Shown: piece by piece, positions 1 through 8,116 of the stretch
How the letters are laid out: every line of letters begins with the position of its first letter
How positions within the stretch are numbered: the first letter of the stretch is position 1
NCBI GenBank assembly: GCA_036501025.1
Contig: DASYBB010000243.1
Coordinates: forward strand, 5,543-69,542
Direction: 5' to 3'
Source of the DNA: DASUBV01 sp036501025
GTDB taxonomy: Bacteria; Actinomycetota; Actinomycetes; Streptosporangiales; Streptosporangiaceae
Length of the DNA: 64,000 nucleotides
The notes under the pieces: model-generated
The model's input: only the letters and a program-made list of their open reading frames with translations
Databases searched by the model: none
What the model was told of the DNA's origin: nothing
Made by a program: the position numbers and the translations under genes

Positions 1-124
1 ACTGCCAGTCGCCGAGCCACAGCATCCCGGCCGCGGCCAGGACAGCGAACACGTGCCAGGCCAGCCACCTGGGGCGCAGCAGGCGCCGCCAGCGTGACCG
101 TGACCGCGACGGCGGGCTGGACAT
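1..124 (-). CDS. small membrane protein, N-terminal part (cut by window edge)
   Basis: Only the first 41 codons lie in the window. The ATG at 124 follows a strong AGGAGG ribosome site (132-137). The product starts with a basic Ser/Arg stretch, then a hydrophobic segment of the type LRPRWLAWHVFAVLAAAGML followed by WLGDWQ. A basic start, one helix and a conserved W-x-x-x-Q end resemble SURF1-like or other small oxidase-linked membrane proteins found next to ctaB in actinobacteria, but the fragment is too short to assign. It is the last visible gene of the leftward oxidase operon, 36 bases after ctaB. Confidence 0.6.
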   Translation of the reverse strand, partial: MSSPPSRSRSRWRRLLRPRWLAWHVFAVLAAAGMLWLGDWQ

Positions 125-159
125 GGCCGGACCTCCTGATGCGGCCGCCGGGGCCGGCG

Positions 160-1140
160 CTACCAGCGTCCGGCGGGCAGCAGGGCGGTCACCGCGATGA
201 CCGCGAACAGCAGGGTCAGGTAACAGATGGACAGGTGGAACAGGCGCATCGGCGCCTGCGCGCCGCCGCCGGCGACACGGGCCCGCAGCCGGTGCGCCTC
301 GGCCAGGAACCACGCCCCGAGGGCCGCGGCACAGCCGGCGTAGAGCCAGCCCGAGTACGGCGCCAGCACCAGGGACGCGGCGACCATGGCGTAGGAGTAG
401 ATCAGGATCTTGCGGGCCACGGTCGCCGCGGTCGCGACGACTGGCAGCATGGGGACGCTCGCCGCGGCGTAGTCGTCCTTGAACCGCATGGCCAGCGCCC
501 AGAAGTGGGGCGGCGTCCAGAGGAAGATCACCGCGAACAGCACGGCCGCGGGCCAGGCGATCGTCCCGGTAACCGCGGCCCAGCCGACCAGCACCGGGAA
601 GCACCCCGCGGCGCCGCCGATCACGATGTTGGCGGCCGTCCGCCGCTTCAGCCCGATGGTGTAGACGAAGACGTAGAACACGATCGCGCCGTCGGCCAGG
701 GCCGCGGCCAGCCAGTTCGCACCGAGGCCGAGGACCAGGGTGGCGGCCGCGCCGAGGGTGATTCCCGACGCCAGCGCCTCGCCGGGTCGCACCGCCGCGC
801 GGCCGCCGCCCCGGGCCACCAGCGGCCGGTGCGCGGTCCGCTTCATCACCGCGTCGATGTCGCGGTCGATGTAGCAGTTCAGGGTGTTCGCGCTGCCGGC
901 CGCCAGCGCGCCGCCGACCAGCGTCACCACCAGCAGCAGCGCCGGCGGCACGTCCCGCCGGGCCAGCAGCATGGTCGGCACGGTGGTGACCAGCAGCAAC
1001 TCGATGATCCGCGGCTTGGTGAGCAGGAACAGTGACCGCAGCACGAGCCCGGCCGGCCGTCGCCCGGCCGCCGCACCCGGCTGGCCCGGCCCGGCCGGCT
1101 GAACCGGCTGAACCGGCAGGGCCGGTGCCGCCGATGTCAC
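160..1140 (-). CDS. ctaB: protoheme IX farnesyltransferase (heme O synthase)
   Basis: This 326-residue UbiA-family membrane enzyme transfers the farnesyl group to heme B to make heme O, the precursor of heme A for the neighbouring aa3-type oxidase. The prenyl-diphosphate-binding motif N-x-x-x-D-x-x-x-D is seen as NCYIDRDID near residue 88, followed by basic residues and TAHRPL, typical of CtaB. Multiple hydrophobic helices follow, and a second Asp-rich loop (RFKDDY) lies near residue 218. The first 30 residues are Pro/Ala/Gly-rich and variable. The start ATG overlaps the stop of the upstream gene by 4 bases, so translation is probably coupled. No heme A synthase (ctaA) is visible here. Confidence 0.95.
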   Translation of the reverse strand: MTSAAPALPVQPVQPAGPGQPGAAAGRRPAGLVLRSLFLLTKPRIIELLLVTTVPTMLLARRDVPPALLLVVTLVGGALAAGSANTLNCYIDRDIDAVMKRTAHRPLVARGGGRAAVRPGEALASGITLGAAATLVLGLGANWLAAALADGAIVFYVFVYTIGLKRRTAANIVIGGAAGCFPVLVGWAAVTGTIAWPAAVLFAVIFLWTPPHFWALAMRFKDDYAAASVPMLPVVATAATVARKILIYSYAMVAASLVLAPYSGWLYAGCAAALGAWFLAEAHRLRARVAGGGAQAPMRLFHLSICYLTLLFAVIAVTALLPAGRW

Positions 1141-1655
1141 TGACCGTCCTCCGCCGGGTCCGCCTGGTCGGCCGTGTCGGCCGGCGCCGGGCCGCCCCCG
1201 TCCGGCGGCCCGGCCTCGGCATCACGAGCGGTCCCGGCAGCCCCGGCGCCGCCCGCCTCGCCGGCAGCGTCCTCCGCGCCAGTGCCCTCCGCGCCAGTGC
1301 CCTCCCCGGCACCCGCTGCCGGCCCCGCGCTCGCCGGCTCTGCGTACACGTGCCCGGCCGGCTCGAGATGGGACTCCGCCGCCCCGCCGCCCGCGGCCAC
1401 GGCCAGGCCGCCGGCGACGGCCGCGGCACGCGCCGCGGCCGGGTCCGGCGCGGCCAGCTGCCGGGCCGGCCGGGCGCCCCGCCGCGCCGGAATCCGCTGA
1501 TGCGGCCTGCTGAACAGCAGGTACAAGGCGACGGTGACCACCGCGAAGACGACGATGGGCACGGCGAAGGTCAGGTTGTAGCCGTGCGGCGTGTTGTCCG
1601 GCGTCACCGCCGCGACCGCCGCCAGCCCGGGCACCGCGGCCAGTCCGGGCATCAC
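1137..1655 (-). CDS. one-helix membrane protein with acidic Ala/Gly-rich tail
   Basis: This 172-residue protein sits between subunit III and CtaB. A single hydrophobic segment (FAVPIVVFAVVTVALYLLFS, about residues 29-48) is preceded by a short probably extracytoplasmic N-terminus. It is followed by a basic patch (RIPARRGARPAR) and a low-complexity Ala/Gly/Glu/Asp/Pro tail to the end. A 15-base tandem duplication (1271-1300) encodes the repeat GAEGT inside the tail. By position it could be a small fourth oxidase subunit or an assembly factor; I cannot recognise a family. It shares a 4-base overlap with ctaB, and 52 bases separate it from ctaE. Confidence 0.75.
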   Translation of the reverse strand: MMPGLAAVPGLAAVAAVTPDNTPHGYNLTFAVPIVVFAVVTVALYLLFSRPHQRIPARRGARPARQLAAPDPAAARAAAVAGGLAVAAGGGAAESHLEPAGHVYAEPASAGPAAGAGEGTGAEGTGAEDAAGEAGGAGAAGTARDAEAGPPDGGGPAPADTADQADPAEDGQ

Positions 1656-1707
1656 GGCCTCCTCGCGTCGATCATCTGCGCGTCCTCTCCGACCCGGCCC
1701 GGCCGGC

Positions 1708-2373
1708 CTAGTGCACCAGGTAGAACAGCACCCAGGCGATGATCGCCACGGCGGCCAGGTAATTCCACAAGATGGTGAACGCGCTCAGCGCGGCCTGGAA
1801 CCGCTGCACCGCGAACGCCTCGGCGAAGGTGGGCGGCTGCTCGACCAGCGAGATCTCCGGGATCGCCCGGCAGCGCATGACCAGGGTCTCCAGCCACGCC
1901 AGGGCGGCGAGCGCGATGACGATGTACACCGGCCAGAACCCGGTGAACACGCTGGCGAACCCGGACGCGCCGGGGAAGAACGGCAGCTTCAGCAGCTGCC
2001 CGATCTCCAGGCCGGCCGCCGCCACGCCGAGGACCAGCGCCACGACCGCCCCGCGCAGCCAGGCCGCCTTGTGCCCGCCCTTGATCCGCTGCAGCACCGC
2101 CGTCTGCACCGCGGCGCTGACCACGATCAGGATCGTGACCAGCCCGCCCGCCCACGGCTGCGGCCCGTGGAAGCCGGCCGGGTACCACAGGCCGTGCGAG
2201 TTCAGCGACTTCAGGTAGAAGAACGCGAAGATGAACGAGCCGAAGCCCAGCGACAGCGCGCCGAGCGCCAGCCGGATGCCCGTCCAGGACGCGTTCAGCG
2301 CGGCCTCGTGATAGAAGACGGCCTCTTCAGCGGCCGGGTCCAGGTCCGGCGGCGGCGTGGTCGTGTCGGTCAT
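1708..2373 (-). CDS. ctaE: cytochrome c oxidase subunit III
   Basis: The 221-residue product fits the COX3 family: about five membrane segments, an N-terminal EAVFYHEAALNASWTGIRLALG segment before the first helix, and a C-terminal Trp-containing helix (LWNYLAAVAIIAWVLFYLV). It is the lipid-binding core subunit of the heme-copper oxidase encoded with it. Its start overlaps the stop of subunit I by 4 bases (ATGA at 2370-2373), which implies coupled translation in the operon. It is somewhat shorter than mitochondrial-type COX3 and lacks the first two helices, as in several bacterial five-helix forms. Confidence 0.88.
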   Translation of the reverse strand: MTDTTTPPPDLDPAAEEAVFYHEAALNASWTGIRLALGALSLGFGSFIFAFFYLKSLNSHGLWYPAGFHGPQPWAGGLVTILIVVSAAVQTAVLQRIKGGHKAAWLRGAVVALVLGVAAAGLEIGQLLKLPFFPGASGFASVFTGFWPVYIVIALAALAWLETLVMRCRAIPEISLVEQPPTFAEAFAVQRFQAALSAFTILWNYLAAVAIIAWVLFYLVH

Positions 2374-4352
2374 CGCTCGGCCTCCGCTCGGGTCCGGGGC
2401 GCCCCGCCGGTGGCGTCGCTGAGCACCCCGGCCGGCGGGTTGAGGTCGGCGACCGGCAGCGCGTCCCGCGAGCCGTACTCATAGGGTCCGGACAGCACGA
2501 CCGGGACGCGGGCGAAGTTGCCCGGCGGCGGCGGCGAGGGCACCTGCCATTCCAGGCCCCGCGACCGCCACGGGTTGTCCGCCGCCCGCACCCGGGCGAA
2601 GCCGGTCGACCACACGAAGTTGATCACGAACAGCAGGATCGAGCCGCCCAGGAAGAACGACGAGATCGACACCCAGTCGTTCAGCGTCTGCAGGTTCCGC
2701 GCGTACTCGAACACCCGCCGCGGCTGGCCGGCCATGCCGACCGCGAACAGCGGCAGGAAGGTCGAGTTGAAGGAAATGAACATGAGCCAGAACTGGGCCT
2801 TGCCGAGACCCTCGTTCAGGGACAGGCCGGTCATCTTGGGCAGCCAGTAGTAGATGCCCGCCATCAGCGCGAAGATCAGGCCGCCCATGATCGTGTAATG
2901 GAAGTGGGCCATCACGAAGAAGCTGCCGTGCTCGGTGGTGTCGGCGGGCACGTCGGACAGGAAGACCCCGGAGATGCCGCCGATGAGGAAGTTGAAGTAC
3001 ATGCCGAGCGCGAACAGCATCGGCACCGAGAAACGGATCTTCGCCTTCCACAGGGTCCCCATGGCGACCAGGTAGATGAACCCGGTCGGGATGGAGATGA
3101 GCTCCGTGGTGAGCATGAACAGCGGCCGCATGTCCGGGTTGATCCCGCTGTCGAACAGGTGGTGCTGCCAGACGAAGAAGCTCAGCAGGGTCACGCCGAT
3201 CATCCCGGCCGCGGCCGTCTTGTAGCCGAACAGCGGCTTGCGGCAGAACACCGGCAGGATCTCCGAGACGATCCCGAAGCCGGGCAGGGCCAGGATGTAC
3301 ACCTCGGGGTGGCCGAAGAACCAGAAGAGGTTCTGGTAGAGGTAGCTGCTCCCGCCGAGCGCGTCCTCGAAGAACGCCGTCTGCACCGTCCGGTCGGTGA
3401 TGATCATGTACATCCCGGCGACCAGGACGGGCGCGGCCAGCACCATCAGGAACGAGGTCGCCACCATCGACCACACGAACATGGGCACCCGGCTCCAGCG
3501 CATCCCCGGCGCCCGGTAGCAGACGACGGTGATGATGATGTTGAACCCGGCCAGGATGATCGAGATCCCCATCAGGCCGAACGCGATCGCGTAGGAGTCG
3601 GCTCCGAGCGTGGACTGGATGGACAGCGGCGCGTAGCCGGTCCAGCCGAACGGGAACCCGCCCAGCAGCAGGCCGGACAGCAGGATGAGGAACGCGCACG
3701 GGGTGAGCCAGAACGACAGCGCCTCGATCCGGGGGAAGGCCACCCGCTTCGAGCCGATCATGAGCGGAACCAGGTAGTTGCCGAACGGGCCGAGGATGAC
3801 AGAGCTCATCAGCATCATCATCATCGTCCCGTGCTCGCCCACGAGCTCGACGTAGACCTGGGAGGTGAAGACGTGCTGGGTGGGCGAGAGCAGCTCGGTC
3901 CGGATGGCCATGGCGAACAGCCCGGCGGTGCAGAAGTAGATGATCATCCCGACCAGGTACTGGAGCCCGACCACCTTGTGGTCCAGCGAGTACCGGAAGT
4001 ACTTGGCCAGGCCGGTCAGCTCCTCGTCGGCCAGCGGGTCGCTGGGCGCCGCCGGGCGGCCGGCCAGCTGCCGCCCGAAGTCGTTGAAGACCCCGAGCCC
4101 GCCCAGCCAGCCGACGATGGCCAGCAGGTAGCCGAGCACGATCGGCAGGTCGCTGGAGTCCGACAAGGGGAGCTGCTGGTACCCGCTGCCGAGGAAGTTG
4201 CCGAGCAGGTGGCCGATGAGGTAGCCGACGGCGGCGCCGGCCAGGGCGGTGTGGATGGCCGGCCGCCGCCACCATGGCCGGCGCGGCCGGGCACTGGCCG
4301 GCGCGCCGCCGCTCGGCCCGTGCGCTTGCTCCGGGCGGGTCTCGATGGCCAT
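2370..4352 (-). CDS. ctaD: cytochrome c oxidase subunit I, divergent proton-channel residues
   Basis: This is the 660-residue catalytic subunit of a heme-copper oxidase. The metal ligands are present: H174 (HGTMM) and H485 for heme a, H348 with cross-linking Y352 (GHPEVY) plus H397/H398 (WQHHLF) for CuB, and H483 (AHFHY) for heme a3. E350 of HPEV is kept. Two residues differ from the usual A-type enzyme: the motif GAPDMAFPR reads GSKRVAFPR, putting R203 at the D-channel Asp position, and PTGIK reads PTGFI, putting I426 at the K-channel Lys position. Residues 31-100 add two extra N-terminal helices before the core. It lies 36 bases after ctaC and overlaps ctaE. This may be a specialised oxidase rather than the main housekeeping one. 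Confidence 0.95.
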   Translation of the reverse strand: MAIETRPEQAHGPSGGAPASARPRRPWWRRPAIHTALAGAAVGYLIGHLLGNFLGSGYQQLPLSDSSDLPIVLGYLLAIVGWLGGLGVFNDFGRQLAGRPAAPSDPLADEELTGLAKYFRYSLDHKVVGLQYLVGMIIYFCTAGLFAMAIRTELLSPTQHVFTSQVYVELVGEHGTMMMMLMSSVILGPFGNYLVPLMIGSKRVAFPRIEALSFWLTPCAFLILLSGLLLGGFPFGWTGYAPLSIQSTLGADSYAIAFGLMGISIILAGFNIIITVVCYRAPGMRWSRVPMFVWSMVATSFLMVLAAPVLVAGMYMIITDRTVQTAFFEDALGGSSYLYQNLFWFFGHPEVYILALPGFGIVSEILPVFCRKPLFGYKTAAAGMIGVTLLSFFVWQHHLFDSGINPDMRPLFMLTTELISIPTGFIYLVAMGTLWKAKIRFSVPMLFALGMYFNFLIGGISGVFLSDVPADTTEHGSFFVMAHFHYTIMGGLIFALMAGIYYWLPKMTGLSLNEGLGKAQFWLMFISFNSTFLPLFAVGMAGQPRRVFEYARNLQTLNDWVSISSFFLGGSILLFVINFVWSTGFARVRAADNPWRSRGLEWQVPSPPPPGNFARVPVVLSGPYEYGSRDALPVADLNPPAGVLSDATGGAPRTRAEAER

Positions 4353-4388
4353 CCGGTCACCTCTTCATCGCGTGCGTCGCGGTCGCGG

Positions 4389-5330
4389 TCACGGCTGGGT
4401 CGGGTCCTGCGGCGGGTAGTAGTAGCCGTTGGCGCCGGTGATCCCGGCCTTGGCCATGGCCTTGTTGATGTTCGGGATCACCGTCGGGTCATAGGTCGTG
4501 GCGTACGGCGGGAGCATCGCGGTGATCGCGGCCAGGTGCGCGCGGGCGGCGCTGGCCCAGGCCTGGAACGACGCCACCGGCATGACCTTGCCGTAGTCGA
4601 ACATGGCGCCGTGCCACAGGCCGCACAGCTCGGCGCACCGCACGGTGACCTGGCCCAGGTGCAGCGGCTTGGTGTAGGCGATGTTGTTCACGCCGGGGTT
4701 GGCGTCGGCCTTGACCCCGAGCTGGTAGGCCCAGAAGCTGTGGATCACGTCCAGCGAGGTCACGTTGAACTGCACGTTCTGCCCGACCGGCAGCCGCAGC
4801 TCGCTGGTCTCGAACCCGCCGAGCTGCGGGTACCGGTAGGTGAACCGCCACTGCTGGGCGATGACCTGCACCTGCAGGACGTTCCCGCCCGGCTTCCAGA
4901 TCGGGCTCGGCCCCTCGCCCGCGCCCGCGCCGTTGGCGGTGACCAGCTCGACCCAGCCGAAGCCGGCCAGGAACAGCACGATCACGGTCGTGGCGGTGAC
5001 CCAGATGCCCTGCACCCGGCGGTTCCCGTGCAGCGGGGGACCGTCTTCCTCGTCGCCCTCGCGGTGCCGCCAGACGACCAGCGCGTAGCCGAAGTAGATC
5101 AGCACGAGCAACATGACCGGCGCGGCCATCACGGCCATCACCTTGATGTCGAACTGCTGGTTGAGCGCAGCCGACGACATGGTGCCGGGCGGCAGGTGCG
5201 GCCCCCACACGAACCAGATGGCCCAGTCGGCGACGAGCGAGGCGACCAGCCACCCGGCGAAGATCCGCAGCCCGTGGCGCGGCCCGGCGGCCGCGCCGGC
5301 GGGTGACGGCGCCTGCTCCGGCGCGGTCAT
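4389..5330 (-). CDS. ctaC: cytochrome c oxidase subunit II with complete CuA site
   Basis: The 313-residue subunit II takes electrons from cytochrome c through a CuA centre. I see three hydrophobic segments (about 22-42, 63-87, 109-127) and then a cupredoxin domain. The electron-entry aromatic region reads AQQWRFTYRYP. All CuA ligands are present: H197 (DVIHSFW), C232, E234, C236, H240 and M243 in CAELCGLWHGAM. No heme-c domain follows. The same frame stays open far upstream, but the ATG at 5330 is right: it overlaps the stop of the preceding gene by one base (TGATG) and gives a normal subunit II N-terminus. Confidence 0.93.
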   Translation of the reverse strand: MTAPEQAPSPAGAAAGPRHGLRIFAGWLVASLVADWAIWFVWGPHLPPGTMSSAALNQQFDIKVMAVMAAPVMLLVLIYFGYALVVWRHREGDEEDGPPLHGNRRVQGIWVTATTVIVLFLAGFGWVELVTANGAGAGEGPSPIWKPGGNVLQVQVIAQQWRFTYRYPQLGGFETSELRLPVGQNVQFNVTSLDVIHSFWAYQLGVKADANPGVNNIAYTKPLHLGQVTVRCAELCGLWHGAMFDYGKVMPVASFQAWASAARAHLAAITAMLPPYATTYDPTVIPNINKAMAKAGITGANGYYYPPQDPTQP

Positions 5331-6013
5331 CAGGCCACGACCTGCATGTTGCCGGTCATGTATCCGATCGTCTGCATGGGACCGCCAAATCCGTCGATGA
5401 ATCCGCCGCCGCACGGGACCCGGCATTGCCAGAAGTACGTCCCGGTCACCCGCGGCGTCATGAAGCTGAAGGTCATCGTCATGTGCGGGCCGGAGGTGCA
5501 CGGCGACGTGGCGCACAGGTTGGCCGCCACGCCGGGCGAGGCCATCGGCACACTGAGGCCGATGCCGGGAATCGAGAATGTGTGCCCGACATTGCAGCCC
5601 GACCAGGTGTTGATGGCCGAGTACGGCTTGCCGTTGACGTCCTCGGTATTGCCGATTGTCCCGGTGACGAGACCAAAGTACGGATTCCGCAGCGGGGTGC
5701 AGCCGTCGTAACCGTAGATGGTGACGTTGACCCGGGTTCCGGCCGGAACCGTGAACACCGTCGTGTGCACCCAGTCGCCCGTTTTCGGGCTCTTGACGAA
5801 ATAGGACACCCAGTCCGGCTTGCTGGTCACCGTGTTCTGCGCGTCCTCCTGCAGCGTCACGTTGACCTGCGCGCCGCTGTCGGGGGTAACCCCGGCGGCG
5901 AAGTTCTCCGTGGCCGGGACGGCCAGCAGGTAATGAATGACCAGGAAAGCAGATCCCGCGACGACCGCGACGAATGCGATCACCAGCGTCAGCACCCGGG
6001 CTGGAACGGACAC
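5330..6013 (-). CDS. membrane-anchored cupredoxin-like protein with eroded CuA motif
   Basis: The 227-residue first gene of the oxidase operon has one N-terminal helix (about 7-30) and a beta-rich extracytoplasmic domain. Its second half follows the subunit II pattern: H144 in GHTFSIPGIGLSVP, then GTYFWQCRVPCGGGF. Both Cys residues (C197, C201) keep CuA spacing, but the Glu between them is V199 and the His four residues on is F205; Met residues lie at 213 and 219. Extra Cys pairs (C105/C140, C167/C172) may form disulfides. It could be a mononuclear copper protein, a copper donor, or an accessory subunit II. Start choice is uncertain by a few codons. It overlaps ctaC by one base, so it belongs to the operon. 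Confidence 0.8.
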   Translation of the reverse strand: MSVPARVLTLVIAFVAVVAGSAFLVIHYLLAVPATENFAAGVTPDSGAQVNVTLQEDAQNTVTSKPDWVSYFVKSPKTGDWVHTTVFTVPAGTRVNVTIYGYDGCTPLRNPYFGLVTGTIGNTEDVNGKPYSAINTWSGCNVGHTFSIPGIGLSVPMASPGVAANLCATSPCTSGPHMTMTFSFMTPRVTGTYFWQCRVPCGGGFIDGFGGPMQTIGYMTGNMQVVA

Positions 6014-6354
6014 CAGCCACCACCCCGCTTCTTAACCGCGAGCAACACCGGATGGCCACGTGCGGCCGCTTGGCACCTGCGAAAGCTTGACGGCACTGAT
6101 CCTGAGGCTCCGGGCGACCCCACGGCAATAAGAACCTCCATGACGAAAATGTCATGATCTGGCGACCAGTCCCGATTGGCGGTCAACCAGGAGATACTCG
6201 GGCGTGTCCGGAACACCGGGTTTGGGGCTGATGCGCCACCTTGACCCGGGCCGGCGCCGGGAGTACATGTGCTGGCAGCAAACGTTCGCAGTGGGTCCGG
6301 CCGGCGCCGTCGGCCGGACCGCTCGGCGGCAGCTCGCGAGGCGAAGTGGGCTCA
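6014..6354. other. divergent intergenic region between oxidase and regulator operons
   Basis: These 341 bases separate the first gene of the leftward oxidase operon from the most likely start of the rightward response regulator. No convincing gene lies here; the regulator frame is open from 6241 but its upstream part does not look like receiver-domain sequence. The region must hold both promoters. The only clear symmetrical element I found is the palindrome listed at 6139-6156. Confidence 0.6.
6139..6156. promoter_or_regulatory. inverted repeat, candidate operator
   Basis: CATGAC-6 bases-GTCATG is a perfect 6-base inverted repeat inside the shared promoter region of the oxidase and two-component operons, about 125 bases upstream of the cupredoxin start and 200 upstream of the regulator start. 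OmpR-type regulators usually bind direct repeats, so a different regulator could use it. The assignment is by position only. Confidence 0.35.
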
Positions 6355-7062
6355 ATGATCACAGGGCAAGCGGCGACCGGCCCGGCCGGCCCGCGGATTC
6401 TCGTTGTTGACGATGAGCCCGAGGTGAGCAGGCTGGTCGAGCGGGTCCTGGTCGCCGACGGCTATGTGGTCAGCCGGGCCGGCGACGGGAAAGACGGGCT
6501 CCGGCAGGCCCTGGTCGGATGCTGGGGCCTGATCATCCTGGACCTGATCATGCCGGGGATGAGCGGGTCGGAGATGCTGGCCCGGCTCCGGCGCGACCGC
6601 CCGGACCAGCCGGTCCTGATCCTGTCCTGCCTGAGCGACGTCATCACAAAGGTGGACTGCCTCGACCTGGGCGCCCAGGACTACCTGACCAAGCCGTTCC
6701 AGCTCGCCGAGTTGCTCGCGCGGGTCCGCGTCCGGCTGCGCGACGACCACCCGAGCCCGGACGGCCACCTGAAGGACGAGGTCATCCAGGTCGGCGAGCT
6801 GAGCCTGGATGTCGGGCGGCTGCAGGCCGATGTCGGGTTCGGGGCCGTGCCGCTGACCCGCCTGGAGTTCCTGTTCCTGCGGATCCTGATGGATCATGCC
6901 GGCCAGGCGGTCCCCAAGGAGCAGCTCCTGGCCTCGGTGTGGGGCCTGGACTTCGATCCCGGCTCGAACGTCGTCGACGTGTGCGTGCGGCGCCTGCGGT
7001 CCAAGCTCGGCTTCGACCTGATCAAGACGGTCCGCGGCTCCGGGTACCAGCTTGCCTCCTAG
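6355..7062 (+). CDS. OmpR-family response regulator
   Basis: The 235-residue two-component regulator has a receiver domain with the acidic pair in ILVVDDEPE, phosphoacceptor Asp in ILDLIMPGMSG, and Lys in the TKPF motif. A winged-helix DNA-binding domain follows (LTRLEFLFLRIL, then NVVDVCVRRLRSKLG and TVRGSGYQL). An in-frame start exists at 6241, but the extra 38 residues are not conserved-looking, so I chose the ATG at 6355, where homology begins about 16 codons later. The histidine kinase start overlaps its end. Its place at the head of an operon encoding Sco-like and CtaG proteins, divergent from the oxidase, suggests it controls oxidase expression or copper supply. Confidence 0.92.
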   Translation: MITGQAATGPAGPRILVVDDEPEVSRLVERVLVADGYVVSRAGDGKDGLRQALVGCWGLIILDLIMPGMSGSEMLARLRRDRPDQPVLILSCLSDVITKVDCLDLGAQDYLTKPFQLAELLARVRVRLRDDHPSPDGHLKDEVIQVGELSLDVGRLQADVGFGAVPLTRLEFLFLRILMDHAGQAVPKEQLLASVWGLDFDPGSNVVDVCVRRLRSKLGFDLIKTVRGSGYQLAS

Positions 7063-8116
7063 CACGGCTGCCGCCCGCCGGCCGCGCAGCCTGCCAGCGC
7101 CGGCGGTGCCGCGCTCGCGGCCGCAGGCGCCACGCTGGCCGCAGCGCTGGCTGCGGCTTCAGGCCCGGCGGCGGCCCTGGCGCCTGGCCGCCGCGACGCC
7201 GCCGGGCGGCTGGCTCGACCTGGCCTGGCTGCTGCTGTGGCTGCTGGGCCTGGCCGCCATCCTGGTGGTCGCGCCCTGGGAGGCGATCGCCTTCCACCTC
7301 ATCTGGGTCAGCTTCGGCCTGATGATCTGGCATGCCCGGCGGCGGCAGGCGGCTGACGCGGCCAGCGCCCGGGTCAGCGCGGCGAACTCGCGGCTGCTCG
7401 CCGCCCAGGTCCAGTTCCTCCAGGACGCCTCGCACCAGCTCCGGACCCCGATCACGATCGCGCTCGGCCACGCCGAGCTGCTGGCCCGGACGGTCGCCGA
7501 CCGGGCCGGGCAGCGCGACATCCGCGTCGTCGTCGGCGAGCTCAACCGGCTGCGCCGCCTGAGTGAGCGGCTGCTGGTCATCGCCGCGTCGGAGAACCCC
7601 GACTTCCTGCGGCCCGAGCCGGTCGCGGTCGACCAGCTCGCCGCCGAGCTGCTGGGGTGCTGGCGGCCCGCGGCCGCGCGGGACTGGCAGCTCGGGCCGC
7701 TCGACCGGGCCACCGTCGCAGCCGACCGCGAGCGCCTCCGGCTCGCCCTGGACGCGCTGCTGGAGAACGCGGTCCAGCACACCGGCCCGGGCGACGTGAT
7801 CCGGCTGTCGGCGGTCCGCGGCCCGGACCCGGCCGCCGTCAGCCTCGTCGTGCAGGACAGCGGGCCCGGCATCGCGCCGGGCGAGGTCACGCACATCTTC
7901 GAGCGGTTCCGGACCGGCTCGGCGCCGGGCCGCCACGCCGGGACCGGCCTCGGGCTGGCGCTCGTCCAGGCCGTCGCGCACGGCCACGGCGGGGAGATCC
8001 GGGTCGACAGCACGCCCGGTCACGGCAGCCGGTTCGAGCTCCTCCTGCCCGAGCATCCGGCCGCCCGCCCGGCGGACCGGGCGGGCGATCCGTGCGACCA
8101 CGGGCGGGCCGGGTGA
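7052..8116 (+). CDS. sensor histidine kinase
   Basis: This kinase of about 354 residues begins with a TTG that overlaps the regulator stop by 11 bases. A basic Pro-rich N-terminus precedes two closely spaced membrane helices (about 54-74 and 78-93) with almost no extracytoplasmic loop, so it may sense within the membrane rather than through a large domain. The phosphoacceptor is H128 in DASHQLRTP. ATPase motifs follow: N-box LLENAVQHT, G1 DSGPGIAPGE and G2 GTGLGLALV. There is no obvious HAMP or PAS domain. The start could also be a downstream GTG near 7104. It is the partner of the response regulator just upstream. Confidence 0.9.
   Translation: MPPSTAAARRPRSLPAPAVPRSRPQAPRWPQRWLRLQARRRPWRLAAATPPGGWLDLAWLLLWLLGLAAILVVAPWEAIAFHLIWVSFGLMIWHARRRQAADAASARVSAANSRLLAAQVQFLQDASHQLRTPITIALGHAELLARTVADRAGQRDIRVVVGELNRLRRLSERLLVIAASENPDFLRPEPVAVDQLAAELLGCWRPAAARDWQLGPLDRATVAADRERLRLALDALLENAVQHTGPGDVIRLSAVRGPDPAAVSLVVQDSGPGIAPGEVTHIFERFRTGSAPGRHAGTGLGLALVQAVAHGHGGEIRVDSTPGHGSRFELLLPEHPAARPADRAGDPCDHGRAG

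Noticed and set aside
2898..5306. Long plus-strand frame opposite subunits I and II
   Set aside because: Antisense mirror of recognised oxidase genes; no motif of its own.
5331..6155. Upstream extension of the subunit II frame giving a protein of about 588 residues
   Set aside because: The added part is the out-of-frame image of the cupredoxin gene; the ATG at 5330 gives a normal subunit II.
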